A DNA stretch of 64,000 nucleotides from Tindallia magadiensis (lineage in GTDB: Bacteria; Bacillota; Clostridia; Peptostreptococcales; Tindalliaceae). Position 1 is the first letter of the stretch; each line of letters begins with the position of its first letter. The stretch covers positions 620,001 to 684,000 of the forward strand of contig NZ_FOQA01000001.1 of NCBI RefSeq assembly GCF_900113635.1. Reading direction: 5' to 3'. Both the position numbers and the translations under genes were made by a program. A model generated the notes under the pieces. The model searched no databases. It was not told the DNA's origin and was given only the letters and a program-made list of their open reading frames with translations. Of the stretch, positions 8,736-16,983 are shown piece after piece.

Positions 8736-9401
8736 CTACACGCTCTTGATTCTATTTCTAAATGCATAAATAGCTGCTTGCGTACGATCACTGACCTGTA
8801 TTTTCTTAAATATGTTTGAAACGTGATTTTTCACCGTTTTCTCACTGATAAATAGAGTGTTGGCGATTTCTCTGTTATTTAGTCCATCTGCAATTAATGT
8901 AAGGATTTCATACTCTCTTTTTGTTAAGCTGATTTTCTTATGATCCATCATTTCCTTTGGCTGCTCAATATGTTTCAGTTTATGTAACTGTTGCTGATCT
9001 CCTTCAGCCATGGTTGGATATACATAAGAAACGCCTTCATTCACTTCTCGAATACCATCTATTAAGATGCGACTTTCCGCATCTTTTACAATATAACCAT
9101 TAGCACCTAAATTAAATGTTTCGAATAAATATTCGATCTCTTCATGAAAGGTAAGAATGATTACCTTTATACTCTTATCTAAATCTTTTATTTTTCTAAG
9201 GGCTTTGATCCCATTCACATTAGGCATATTTATGTCTAAAAGCACCACATCCGGCTTCGTTTCCTTCACCTTTTGCACACATTCTTCTCCATCACTGGCT
9301 TCTCCCACTACTTCTATATCATCTTCCAGTGAAATAATCTGGATAAGTCCTTGCCTAACCAGAGAATGATCATCAGCAATCAAAACCTTAATTTTGGCCA
9401 T
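8736..9401 (-). CDS. NarL/LuxR-family response regulator, DegU-like
   Basis: A 221-residue DNA-binding response regulator. The receiver domain (residues 1-120) has acidic pocket ADDHS, phosphoacceptor Asp in VVLLDINMP near residue 55, and conserved Thr in VIILTFH. The C-terminal LuxR helix-turn-helix begins LTKREYEILTLIADG, with recognition region SEKTVKNHVSNIFKK. ATG at 9401 follows AAGGAGG; a TTG three bases earlier is also possible. It overlaps the end of the sensor kinase gene, indicating translational coupling. DegU is the closest functional comparison, but the regulon cannot be inferred here. Confidence 0.92.
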   Translation of the reverse strand: MAKIKVLIADDHSLVRQGLIQIISLEDDIEVVGEASDGEECVQKVKETKPDVVLLDINMPNVNGIKALRKIKDLDKSIKVIILTFHEEIEYLFETFNLGANGYIVKDAESRILIDGIREVNEGVSYVYPTMAEGDQQQLHKLKHIEQPKEMMDHKKISLTKREYEILTLIADGLNNREIANTLFISEKTVKNHVSNIFKKIQVSDRTQAAIYAFRNRIKSV

Positions 9402-10566
9402 CAATATTGTCCTCCTTGTCTTCTGTTGTCGGTATTTTTACTAGTAACACAGTTCCTGCTCCTTGTTCCGATTGAATTTTCACATTACCATTTAATAGTT
9501 CTGCTCGTTCTTTCATATTAATAATGCCAAAACCACCTTCGCTGCTTCCTCGAATATTCTTTGCCTTAAATCCTATCCCATTGTCCTTTATAACCATAGA
9601 TATATATGTTGATTCTTGATTCAAAAGTATTTCTACATGATCAGCCTTTGAATGCTTATAAATATTATTCATGGCTTCTTGCGTGATACGAAACAATGCA
9701 AGTTGAAGGACAGAATCATCTGTCTCGAAATGAGGCGATGCCTCAAAAAGAATATCGATCTTTGTTTCTTTCTGAAAGTCTTCCAAGTACCTTCTAAGGG
9801 TAGGAACAATTCCCAAATCATCAATCGCCATTGGCCTTAAATTATAAATAATTTTTCTGATTTCTTTTGTGCTACCTCTTACCAGATCCTTCAAAACCTG
9901 TGTTTCTGCCTTTGCTTTTTCAACGTCCTTTTCCATCAATTTTTCACAATAGTCAATCTTTAACAGGATGTTTGAAAAGGATTGAGCTGGTCCGTCATGA
10001 ATCTCTCTGGATACCCGTTTCCTTTCTTCTTCTTGAACTTGAATTATTTTTCTTCCCATAAGATGACGCTGTTCAATATCCGTAATGGTGTTATTAAAAT
10101 CTTCCAAATTTCCATCCATAAATTCCATGGCAATGCTAAATTTTGTCGCTAATTTTTCTGCCCTTTCAAGATTTTTTCTTGCATTTCTCAGGTGAGCTTC
10201 AATGTCTTTTCTTTCATTAGTCAGTTTTTCTTCTTCTTTTCTTTTTAGTATCAGCTTTACCTGAAGGTTGTTGGCATGTTCATATGCTTCCCTTATTTTC
10301 AGCTCGCTATGTTTAGAGAAATCACGACTGACATCCACCAACCATCGTCTGCTTTTTTTTTCAAGCTTTTCTAAATCGATTTGATCCAGAATCACCTCTT
10401 GAATGTTTTGATTAATTTCCGCTAATTTTTTCTCCAATCTAAAACATTCTTTACTGAGGTTATCGGTTATTTCGAAAATCTCTTCCTTGCTTTCTTCGAT
10501 CGCTGCAAAAATTCGATTAAGAACCTGATTCATTTTTACAGCATTGTGAATATAGTTATTACTCAT
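9388..10566 (-). CDS. Cytoplasmic sensor histidine kinase, DegS-like (HisKA_3)
   Basis: A 392-residue kinase with no membrane segment. Residues 1-185 are a long coiled-coil sensor region of the DegS type. The H-box is RKRVSREIHDGPAQ near residue 195, followed by a HATPase domain with NNIYKHSKA, DNGIGF and GGFGIINMKERA. ATG at 10566 was chosen because AAGGGG lies 8 bases upstream; the frame also opens at a TTG at 10584. It is paired with the DegU-like regulator downstream and preceded by a small DUF896 gene. The input signal is unknown. Confidence 0.92.
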   Translation of the reverse strand: MSNNYIHNAVKMNQVLNRIFAAIEESKEEIFEITDNLSKECFRLEKKLAEINQNIQEVILDQIDLEKLEKKSRRWLVDVSRDFSKHSELKIREAYEHANNLQVKLILKRKEEEKLTNERKDIEAHLRNARKNLERAEKLATKFSIAMEFMDGNLEDFNNTITDIEQRHLMGRKIIQVQEEERKRVSREIHDGPAQSFSNILLKIDYCEKLMEKDVEKAKAETQVLKDLVRGSTKEIRKIIYNLRPMAIDDLGIVPTLRRYLEDFQKETKIDILFEASPHFETDDSVLQLALFRITQEAMNNIYKHSKADHVEILLNQESTYISMVIKDNGIGFKAKNIRGSSEGGFGIINMKERAELLNGNVKIQSEQGAGTVLLVKIPTTEDKEDNIDGQN

Positions 10567-10595
10567 TCGCTCTACCCCTTGCAAGAAAGTATCTT

Positions 10596-10772
10596 TTAGT
10601 CTACATATTCTATATCGATATTATCCAGTCTTTTCTTAAATGATTTTCTAAACATCTCTAAATATTCTTTTCTAAGAGATTCCTGTTCTTTTTTTTCGCT
10701 CTCGTTAAGGCTTCTTTCTTTTGAAATCTTAGCTAATTCATTTATTCGATCCATTTTTTCCTTTTCCAGCAT
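10596..10772 (-). CDS. Small DUF896 (YnzC-like) protein
   Basis: A 58-residue basic/acidic helical protein. The start ATG at 10772 is preceded by GAGGAGAG. It begins MLEKEKMDRINELAKISK and continues through EKKEQESLRKEYLEMFRK, which matches the two-helix DUF896/YnzC family by its LAKKSK-like N-terminal helix and the LRxEYLxxxR segment. The function of the family is not settled; in Bacillus ynzC lies in the SOS yneA operon. Here it directly precedes the DegS-like kinase, 29 bases away. I saw no LexA-type GAAC-N4-GTTC box upstream. Confidence 0.85.
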   Translation of the reverse strand: MLEKEKMDRINELAKISKERSLNESEKKEQESLRKEYLEMFRKSFKKRLDNIDIEYVD

Positions 10773-11044
10773 TTGATTCTCTCCTCTTTTTAACCTAAGT
10801 ACTCCTTTTCAGTACTTTCTTATTTTTGAACTAAATTATTTTCCGTCAGGATTCGTCTCTTTTACATTTCATTTCTTTCATTCTAACTCGAACCTTTTTA
10901 TATCCTACCATAAAAAATTTTATTTTTCACCTTCTAGTATGAAAGACCCAAATATAGGTCTTAAGATCTATTGTTCCCTCTATCATTTCTGTTGTTATTA
11001 TTTCAGCTTAATCAATGAAGAGGCTAATTTAAAGAAATGAAATC
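10773..11044. other. Divergent intergenic region with two short inverted repeats
   Basis: No gene is visible between the DUF896 gene and the M23 peptidase promoter. The stretch is very AT-rich. It holds AAGTACT/AGTACTT at 10797-10803 and 10811-10817, and AAGACC/GGTCTT at 10943-10948 and 10957-10962. Either could be an operator. Neither is followed by a clear T run, so they do not look like terminators. Confidence 0.45.
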
Positions 11045-11072
11045 TTGCATAATTAGATTTTTTATATATAAT
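11045..11072 (+). promoter_or_regulatory. Promoter of the M23 peptidase-bactofilin unit
   Basis: TTGCAT at 11045-11050, a 16-base spacer and TATAAT at 11067-11072, about 20 bases before the start codon, leaving a very short leader. Confidence 0.65.
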
Positions 11073-11093
11073 GGTGACGTAGGGAGGGATTCT

Positions 11094-12077
11094 ATGGAAA
11101 AAAAGCCTGCTCATTTTGTTAAGGCTCCCCAAAAAAAGTATACCTTTATGTTAATTCCAAATCATTCGGGAAGAATTTATCGTTTTTCTATTCTCGAATC
11201 AATCCTAAAAACTAGCTCGGTGGTTCTTATCTTTTTAATCGCCTCTTTATCTATTGGTGTTTGGCATTATCACGGCAAACATAGTGTTGCTCAACATCAG
11301 CTAACTCAGGAGCGAATTCTTACAGCTCAGCTTAGCCAGGAAAACAGAGACTATCTTGATGAAATTGCTTTTCTGAAAACTCAATATCAAGAAATCGATC
11401 AAAAACTGGCATCTCTTCAGCAGCTTGAACATCAAGTATTAGACATGGTTGGTTTGGAGTCTGACAATCACAGCCATCAAAAAAATGACCCTTCTGCTAA
11501 CGGGATTGCTGACAATGACCACCCTTTAGTAGCGATGGTATCAAGATCAGCAAGTATGCGTTCTGCTGGTCCTGGTTTGGATGACTATGAAGTAGATGTG
11601 GAATACCTTAATGATTTAATTTCCACTCAACGTAATAAAATGGAACAATTAGTTGATGATGTGGAAGCTAAGCTTGAATACTTAGATGCACAGCCAAATG
11701 TGTGGCCAGCTCAAGGAAGAATTAGTTCTCCCTTTGGCGAAAGAATTTCTCCAACCAATCGTCGCACCACAGAATTTCATCATGGCATTGATATCGCCAA
11801 TACTTCCGGAACTTCTGTCGTCGCTGCTGGTAGTGGTATTGTTACATACTCCGGTTATAACGGAGGGTATGGTCGAATGATTATCATCTCCCATGGCTAT
11901 GGCTATACTTCTGTGTATGCTCATAACAGTAGCAATCTTGTAGAGGTAGGCGATCACGTGAAACAGGGAGAAACCATTGCACGAATGGGTCAAACTGGTC
12001 GCGCAACGGGTCCCCATCTTCATTTTGAAGTGCGGGTAAATGGCGAACCTAAAGATCCCATGAATTATCTTCAGTAA
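11094..12077 (+). CDS. Membrane-anchored M23 family metallopeptidase
   Basis: A cell-wall endopeptidase of the LytM type. It has 327 residues, with ATG at 11094 behind AGGGAGGG. A single transmembrane segment lies near residues 38-58, then a coiled coil (residues 65-125). The C-terminal 125 residues form the peptidase, with zinc ligands in HHGIDIA and the HLHFEVR motif, so all expected ligands are present. It is followed 22 bases later by a bactofilin gene. That pairing is common and suggests bactofilin-guided, localised peptidoglycan cutting at the cell envelope. Confidence 0.92.
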   Translation: MEKKPAHFVKAPQKKYTFMLIPNHSGRIYRFSILESILKTSSVVLIFLIASLSIGVWHYHGKHSVAQHQLTQERILTAQLSQENRDYLDEIAFLKTQYQEIDQKLASLQQLEHQVLDMVGLESDNHSHQKNDPSANGIADNDHPLVAMVSRSASMRSAGPGLDDYEVDVEYLNDLISTQRNKMEQLVDDVEAKLEYLDAQPNVWPAQGRISSPFGERISPTNRRTTEFHHGIDIANTSGTSVVAAGSGIVTYSGYNGGYGRMIIISHGYGYTSVYAHNSSNLVEVGDHVKQGETIARMGQTGRATGPHLHFEVRVNGEPKDPMNYLQ

Positions 12078-12099
12078 TTTTCCAATAAGGAGGACTTTG

Positions 12100-12558
12100 A
12101 TGTTTAACAAAAAACAAGATACAACATCTCCACAGTTTGATAACTTCGATACTGTAATCGGAAAGAAAGCAGAGTTTGAAGGGACCATTAAAGCACAAGA
12201 ACCTATCCGAGTTGATGGTTGCCTCACCGGCGAAATCGTTAGTGAATCTGATGTTGTCATTGGTGAGGGTTCAAAAGTAAAGGGGAATATTCAATGTAAA
12301 AATATTTTACTTGCCGGAACAGTGAATGGGAATGTTCACGCTAGTGGACAACTTCATATTACTGGTACAGGGTCTCTGTATGGTGATGCATCCATCTATT
12401 CATTCATCGTTGATGAAAACGGAATCTTTGATGGTGGATGTCAGATGAAAAAAAGTGATCAAAACAAATCAGATCTTATAGAACCGGTCAACGACAATAG
12501 CGAACAAGCCTCTTCTTCCAACAGTAAAAGAAATACTACTCGTAAAAATCGTTCTTAA
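12100..12558 (+). CDS. Bactofilin (polymer-forming cytoskeletal protein)
   Basis: A 152-residue cytoskeletal protein. It has a short disordered N-terminus, then a beta-helix of repeating glycine and valine turns (residues 16-115: IGKKAEFEGTIKAQEPIRV, DGCLTGEIVSESDVVIGEG and so on), and a polar S/N/K-rich tail. ATG at 12100 follows AAGGAGG by 6 bases. It sits directly behind the M23 peptidase gene. Bactofilins self-assemble without nucleotide and often position cell-wall enzymes. Confidence 0.93.
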   Translation: MFNKKQDTTSPQFDNFDTVIGKKAEFEGTIKAQEPIRVDGCLTGEIVSESDVVIGEGSKVKGNIQCKNILLAGTVNGNVHASGQLHITGTGSLYGDASIYSFIVDENGIFDGGCQMKKSDQNKSDLIEPVNDNSEQASSSNSKRNTTRKNRS

Positions 12559-12559
12559 C

Positions 12560-12585
12560 TAAAAGCAGCCCTTTGGCTGCTTTTA
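12560..12585. terminator. Terminator between bactofilin and DUF881 genes
   Basis: An 11-bp stem TAAAAGCAGCC/GGCTGCTTTTA with a 4-base loop. The second arm ends in TTTTA. It lies between the convergent genes and just overlaps the DUF881 stop codon, so it may serve both. Confidence 0.8.
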
Positions 12586-13290
12586 ATTAATATTTGCTTC
12601 CATAAACTGAACAACCTTCTCTCTGGAAGGCCTTTCTATAACCAGATGATCTGAAAAATCAACAGACACAACAATGCCATCACCTTTCATTAGCTGAAAT
12701 AAAAAGGTCCGATGATCAAAATATCTTTGAAACTCCTGCTGATTTCCAATAGCTTTCACTTCATATGGTGGTGCTATAGGGTTTCCATTAACCTGTATAT
12801 GATTTCCAGCTAATGTCATTTCGCTTCTTGCGGTAATCCGGTTACCATTAATTGAGATAACCTCTGCGCCATTAGCACGCAGTTCATTCACTAATGTGAC
12901 CATATACCTTCTTCTTTCCATCAACTCAGCAATATTTTCTTCAAACATACCCTCAATCCTTATTTGAATACCTGCCCCTTCGACTTCTTGGTGACCAGAA
13001 AGCATTTGATATTCAGCTATTTCTCCCATTAACTTTTGAATAGCCAAGTTTCCGTCAGCTCTCTCCATTTCCAGCGTTTGGATTTCTTCTCGCAATCCCT
13101 TTATTCGTTGACGCATGTCTTCATTTACTTTTTTCAGATCTTCTATTTCCTGAATATTCCCAGTATTATCGGTTGTCATAAGGGGGTCTTGATCCTCAAG
13201 GTGTTTGTTGGAGTCCATATTTGCACCTAAAAGAATTCCAGAGATAACAAAAAAAAGTAACATAAGCATATATGGTTGCTTTTTCTTCAT
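12583..13290 (-). CDS. DUF881 family protein (YlxW/YlxX-like)
   Basis: A 235-residue protein with an N-terminal membrane anchor (residues 5-25: MLMLLFFVISGILLGA), a coiled coil (50-95) and a C-terminal DUF881 domain with RANGAEVISINGNRI and QVNGNPIAPPYEVKAIG. ATG at 13290 has AAGGGTG upstream; the frame stays open further back into the trpS end without a better site. In Bacillus the YlxW/YlxX genes lie next to division and sporulation genes, but the function is not established. Here it follows trpS by 40 bases. Confidence 0.88.
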   Translation of the reverse strand: MKKKQPYMLMLLFFVISGILLGANMDSNKHLEDQDPLMTTDNTGNIQEIEDLKKVNEDMRQRIKGLREEIQTLEMERADGNLAIQKLMGEIAEYQMLSGHQEVEGAGIQIRIEGMFEENIAELMERRRYMVTLVNELRANGAEVISINGNRITARSEMTLAGNHIQVNGNPIAPPYEVKAIGNQQEFQRYFDHRTFLFQLMKGDGIVVSVDFSDHLVIERPSREKVVQFMEANIN

Positions 13291-13330
13291 ATCTCTCACA
13301 CCCTTTGGAAAATTAGATTCTAATACTTTT

Positions 13331-14332
13331 TCAGCTGTTAACAAGCCCTATTTTGCTGCGTACTTCAAGCATAGTGGATGCAGCGGTAGCTCTCGCACGA
13401 TTAGCTCCTGACTGGTATATTTCTTCAAGATACTCAGGACTCTCCATATATTGACGATATTTTGTCCGAAAAGGTTTCACGTTTTCAATAATAATTTCCG
13501 CTACTTCCATTTTTAACGCTCCATATCCCTTTCCAGAAAAGTAAGCTACTACTTTTTCCCGATTTTCTCCTGTCAAAGCACTATAAATAGAGAGAAGATT
13601 TTGTACGCCCGGTTGTTCTGGTCTGTCAATGATTTCATTGTAACTATCTGTAACCGCTTTTTTCAGTTTTTTTACAATAACGTCATCTTCGTCAAGCATA
13701 TATATAACCGCATTTTGGTTTTCATCGGATTTCGACATTTTTTTACTTGGATCTTGAAGGCTCATAATTCTGGCACCTTGTTTTCCTACGTAAATATCCG
13801 GCACAGCAAAAGTATGCCCAAAAACATTGTTAAAACGTATTGCAATATCTCTTGATAGCTCTAGATGCTGACGTTGATCTTCTCCTACTGGAACTAGGTT
13901 TGTTTGGTAAAGAAGTATATCCGCCGCCATAAGAACTGGGTAGGTAAACAAGCCAGCGTTAATGTTCTCTTGATGCCTTTCTGATTTATCCTTAAATTGA
14001 GTCATTCGACTTAATTCACCCATATAAGTATAACAGTTTAGTATCCAGGCAAGTTCTGTATGTTCACGAACATGCGACTGAAAAAAAATAACATTTTTTT
14101 CCGTATCTAGTCCAGATGCTAAGTATTGAGCTAAAAAAGACAGACAAATATTTCTAAACTCTTCTGGATCTTGCTTTACTGTTAAGGAATGTAAATCAAC
14201 AATAGAATAATAACATTGATAGTCTTTTTCTAACTGTTTCCAGTTTTGCAGCGCACCTATGTAATTTCCTAATGTCATACTCCCCGTTGGCTGAGCACCA
14301 CTAAAAATTGTTTTTTGTTGCTGATTCTGCAT
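13331..14332 (-). CDS. trpS: Tryptophanyl-tRNA synthetase
   Basis: Charges tRNA-Trp in the cytoplasm. The 333 residues show the class I signature in GAQPTGSMTLGNYIGAL (the HIGH-equivalent TLGN) near residues 13-29 and KKMSKSDEN near residue 198, both intact. It also has the YPVLMAADILLYQ segment typical of bacterial TrpS. No T-box leader precedes it, unlike pheS and thrS in this window; a small membrane-protein gene lies 22 bases upstream on the same strand. Confidence 0.96.
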   Translation of the reverse strand: MQNQQQKTIFSGAQPTGSMTLGNYIGALQNWKQLEKDYQCYYSIVDLHSLTVKQDPEEFRNICLSFLAQYLASGLDTEKNVIFFQSHVREHTELAWILNCYTYMGELSRMTQFKDKSERHQENINAGLFTYPVLMAADILLYQTNLVPVGEDQRQHLELSRDIAIRFNNVFGHTFAVPDIYVGKQGARIMSLQDPSKKMSKSDENQNAVIYMLDEDDVIVKKLKKAVTDSYNEIIDRPEQPGVQNLLSIYSALTGENREKVVAYFSGKGYGALKMEVAEIIIENVKPFRTKYRQYMESPEYLEEIYQSGANRARATAASTMLEVRSKIGLVNS

Positions 14333-14354
14333 ATCTATTTTCCCCTTTCAAGAT

Positions 14355-14543
14355 CTATAGTTCTTCCAGTTGTTCGATTCTTTCTTCTAATTCTTTTATC
14401 TTTTCAAGAATCTTTGCTTCTCTTTCTTTTTGATTATCTTTCTTATTTACATGACGCAACACCATAATAGTAATAATTACGGGTATGCCAAAAAGAATCA
14501 ATACTAACAAAAGATTTAATATTTGATAAAAAAACATACTCAA
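14355..14543 (-). CDS. Small single-pass membrane protein with coiled-coil tail
   Basis: A 62-residue protein. Residues 5-29 are a strongly hydrophobic helix, followed by a basic HVNKKDNQK segment and a heptad-patterned tail (ILEKIKELEERIEQLEEL). The start is TTG at 14543 with AGGAG 10 bases upstream; an in-frame ATG two codons later is also possible. The architecture resembles small membrane-anchored regulators, but I do not recognise the family. It lies 22 bases ahead of trpS. Confidence 0.65.
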   Translation of the reverse strand: MSMFFYQILNLLLVLILFGIPVIITIMVLRHVNKKDNQKEREAKILEKIKELEERIEQLEEL

Positions 14544-14633
14544 CTCGAATCAACTCCTAATAAAAGCACTAAACCTTCTATATAAACGATATCAAAATAA
14601 TTATAACACAGTCTACAAAAGCTGCAAAACGAT

Positions 14634-14672
14634 AAAAAAAGCCTTCTGATGATATTTTCATCAGAAGACTTT
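14634..14672 (-). terminator. Terminator of the glutaredoxin gene
   Basis: Stem AGTCTTCTGATGA/TCATCAGAAGGCT on the minus strand (14640-14671, one mismatch) followed by seven T. Confidence 0.85.
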
Positions 14673-14682
14673 TTCTGTTCTG

Positions 14683-14913
14683 TTAACCTAGTAATTCATC
14701 CAGTTTTTCTGTGTCTACCCCTACTACCATTTCTTCATCAACTTTAATAACCGGTACAGCCATAATTCCTTTTTCCATTAATTCTTTTCTAGCGGCTACA
14801 TCCGATTGAACATTTTTTTCTTCGAAATCAACACCCTTTGAAGAAAGATATTCTTTCGCAGTTGTGCAGTGTGGGCACGTTGTTGAAGTATACACAATTA
14901 CTTTTTTAGACAT
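14683..14913 (-). CDS. Glutaredoxin-like thiol-disulfide protein
   Basis: A 76-residue thioredoxin-fold protein. It opens [19 protein letters not shown] with a C-P-H-C active site at residues 13-16, the cis-Pro loop MAVPVIKVD near residue 52 and the [11 protein letters not shown] helix. Size and motif fit the NrdH/YruB-like glutaredoxins of clostridia. GGAGG precedes the ATG. It lies just downstream of an ArsR-family gene and has its own promoter. Confidence 0.92.
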   Translation of the reverse strand: MSKKVIVYTSTTCPHCTTAKEYLSSKGVDFEEKNVQSDVAARKELMEKGIMAVPVIKVDEEMVVGVDTEKLDELLG

Positions 14914-14986
14914 TTAACTGCCTCCTTATCATAATATGAATTATAAATTTATTAATACCCATTATCAAGGATAATTAACAACTCAC

Positions 14987-15015
14987 ATTATACATCAGAT
15001 AGACTTATCTATCAA
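14987..15015 (-). promoter_or_regulatory. Glutaredoxin promoter with internal palindrome
   Basis: TTGATA (15010-15015), a 17-base spacer and TATAAT (14987-14992) on the minus strand. A perfect GATAGA-TAAG-TCTATC repeat at 14998-15013 fills the spacer and would block polymerase if bound. It looks like an operator. Confidence 0.6.
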
Positions 15016-15029
15016 TTTAGGATTTAAGC

Positions 15030-15359
15030 TTATGTCTGCTTATTTCTCGTACCATCACAGTCCTGATCTGCCAGAATATAGTCAAGCTGATTGTCATTGA
15101 TCAGCTCTGTATCAATAAATTGTTGTAGTTTTTGTAGCAATTCATTGTTTAATCCGTAAAACATCCATCTTCCACGTTTCTCAACATGAACCAATCCTGT
15201 TTGCTGTAATATTTTCATATGATGAGAAATTGTGGGTTGCTTAAGTTGGAAATTTTCCTGTATGTCACAGGCACATTTTTCTCCGTCTGATAACATCATT
15301 AAAATTTTAAGTCTTGTATCATCGCCAAGTGCTTTAAAACATTCCGCCTTTATCTCCAT
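15030..15359 (-). CDS. ArsR-family metal/metalloid-sensing repressor
   Basis: A 109-residue winged-helix repressor. The start is ATG at 15359 behind AGAGGTGG; a GTG three codons earlier is possible. The core reads CFKALGDDTRLKILMMLSDG. A CxC metal site (EKCACDIQ) lies in the helix where ArsR/CadC proteins bind As, Sb, Cd or Zn. The recognition helix is QPTISHHMKILQ. Additional cysteine near the C-terminus (DQDCDG). No arsenic or cadmium exporter is adjacent; the neighbours are glutaredoxin and phoU, so the target is unclear. Confidence 0.92.
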   Translation of the reverse strand: MEIKAECFKALGDDTRLKILMMLSDGEKCACDIQENFQLKQPTISHHMKILQQTGLVHVEKRGRWMFYGLNNELLQKLQQFIDTELINDNQLDYILADQDCDGTRNKQT

Positions 15360-15407
15360 ACAATCCACCTCTTTCCATTACTTATCATGCTTTTGCTGTT
15401 CCTACTA

Positions 15408-15436
15408 ACCATACCTTCTTCTATAGCAGGTGTCAA
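15408..15436 (-). promoter_or_regulatory. Promoter of the ArsR-family gene
   Basis: TTGACA at 15431-15436, a 17-base spacer and TATGGT at 15408-15413 on the minus strand, 49 bases before the start. It shows that arsR is not simply the tail of the pst operon. Confidence 0.65.
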
Positions 15437-15526
15437 TATAGATATTTTGTCTTTCTCCCTACTACCTATACCCATATCAATTATTCAGTAACCATGATCA
15501 TATCATAAAAAGGTGGATTGTTGATT

Positions 15527-16177
15527 TTAGTTTATCTCAATTCTTTCCGCCGTAACCATATAAATCACTCTTTCACTGATGTTCGTAGCATGATCAGCTA
15601 TTCTTTCCAAGAATCTGGCAATTAGTAAAAGATGAAAGGCTTGTTTAATTATCTTTTGATCTTCAATCATCATTTCTAGCAATTCTAAATATACTCGTTC
15701 GTATATTTCATCTACATCATCATCATCATAAGAAACTTCTTTTGCTAGTGTAAGATCTTCTTTCAAAAAAGAATCCAAACATTTAGCAACCATTTTTTCT
15801 GATAAATAAGCCATTCTTGGAATATCTATCAAGGGTTTTATAAAAGGTTCTTTTCCTATTAATTTTGTTTGTTTTGCTATATTAACGGCATGATCTCCCA
15901 TTCGCTCCAAATCAGTAATGGCCTTTAAAATAGTGCCAATAATTCTCAAATCTTTTGCCATAGGCTGTTGAAGCGCGATTAGTTCCATGCATTCATTTTC
16001 TATTTCCAGTTCCATCTTATCAATACAATCATCCATCTCATAGATTTTTTCTGCTTTTTCCATATCTTGCTCCATCAATGCTTGTAATGATTCTTCTATA
16101 ATTTCCTGAACCATTGATCCCATTTTAAGCACCTTCACCTTTAATCCTTTGAGTCGCTCTACGTAACTTGTTCTCAT
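15527..16177 (-). CDS. phoU: Phosphate signalling complex protein PhoU
   Basis: A negative regulator linking the Pst transporter to the PhoR kinase. The 216 residues form two PhoU repeats (about residues 10-95 and 115-205), with acidic metal-binding stretches such as ERMGDHAVNIAKQ and ERIADHATNISERV, one in each repeat. ATG at 16177 follows GGAGG by 7 bases. It begins 11 bases after the pstB stop, as the last gene of pstSCAB-phoU. Confidence 0.95.
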   Translation of the reverse strand: MRTSYVERLKGLKVKVLKMGSMVQEIIEESLQALMEQDMEKAEKIYEMDDCIDKMELEIENECMELIALQQPMAKDLRIIGTILKAITDLERMGDHAVNIAKQTKLIGKEPFIKPLIDIPRMAYLSEKMVAKCLDSFLKEDLTLAKEVSYDDDDVDEIYERVYLELLEMMIEDQKIIKQAFHLLLIARFLERIADHATNISERVIYMVTAERIEIN

Positions 16178-16188
16178 CGGCAATCCTC

Positions 16189-16941
16189 CTACCCAAATCT
16201 TCCGGTAACGTAATCTTCTGTACGTTTATCTGACGGTGATGTAAAGATCATCTGTGTATCTCCTGTTTCAACTACTTCACCCATAAGAAAAAATACGGTT
16301 TTATCCGATATACGTGCCGCCTGTTGCATGGAATGGGTTACAATGACAATGGTATAATCTTTTTTTAACTGTTCAATAAGTTCTTCAATTCGAGAGGTAG
16401 CAATCGGATCTAAGGCAGAGGTAGGTTCGTCCATTAGCAAAATTTCTGGCTCCATCGCCAATGCCCTGGCAATACATAACCGTTGTTGTTGCCCTCCTGA
16501 AAGTCCAAGTGCTGATTTTTGAAGCCTATCTTTCACTTCATCCCATAAAGCCGCTTCTCTTAAGCTCTTCTCTGCTATTTCATCTAGTTTTGATTTCGAC
16601 TTTATACCACATCTTTTCGGTCCATACACCACATTCTCATAAATTGATTTTCGAAAAGGGTTTGGACTTTGAAATACCATCCCCACTCTCCTTCTCAAAG
16701 ATACAACGTCCACATCTGGAGCATAAATATTTTGGTCTTCCAAGTATAATTCTCCATTAATCTTTACCCCGTCAATTAAATCGTTCATACGATTCAGTGC
16801 TCGAATAAAAGTTGATTTCCCGCAACCAGAAGGGCCAATAAGCGCCGTTACTTTATTTTCTTCAATCTCCATGTCTATTTTTTTAAGAGCATGAAAATCA
16901 CCATAAAACAAATTCAAATCCTTAACGGATATTTTTGACAT
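16189..16941 (-). CDS. pstB: Phosphate ABC transporter ATP-binding protein PstB
   Basis: ATPase of the high-affinity phosphate importer. It has 250 residues, with Walker [10 protein letters not shown] near residue 34, Q-loop MVFQSPNPF, signature LSGGQQQRL, Walker [14 protein letters not shown] and the switch His in IVTHSM. NRMNDLI in the N-terminal half is a PstB hallmark. It lies in the order pstS-pstC-pstA-pstB-phoU. Confidence 0.97.
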   Translation of the reverse strand: MSKISVKDLNLFYGDFHALKKIDMEIEENKVTALIGPSGCGKSTFIRALNRMNDLIDGVKINGELYLEDQNIYAPDVDVVSLRRRVGMVFQSPNPFRKSIYENVVYGPKRCGIKSKSKLDEIAEKSLREAALWDEVKDRLQKSALGLSGGQQQRLCIARALAMEPEILLMDEPTSALDPIATSRIEELIEQLKKDYTIVIVTHSMQQAARISDKTVFFLMGEVVETGDTQMIFTSPSDKRTEDYVTGRFG

Positions 16942-16983
16942 CGATTCTTGCTCCTTTCAATTAAATATTCCTATTTTGTTTTA

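Noticed and set aside
14333-14354. Possible T-box upstream of trpS
   Set aside because: There is no room or T-box core; a small membrane-protein gene lies directly upstream. The same holds for tyrS, which follows zapA.
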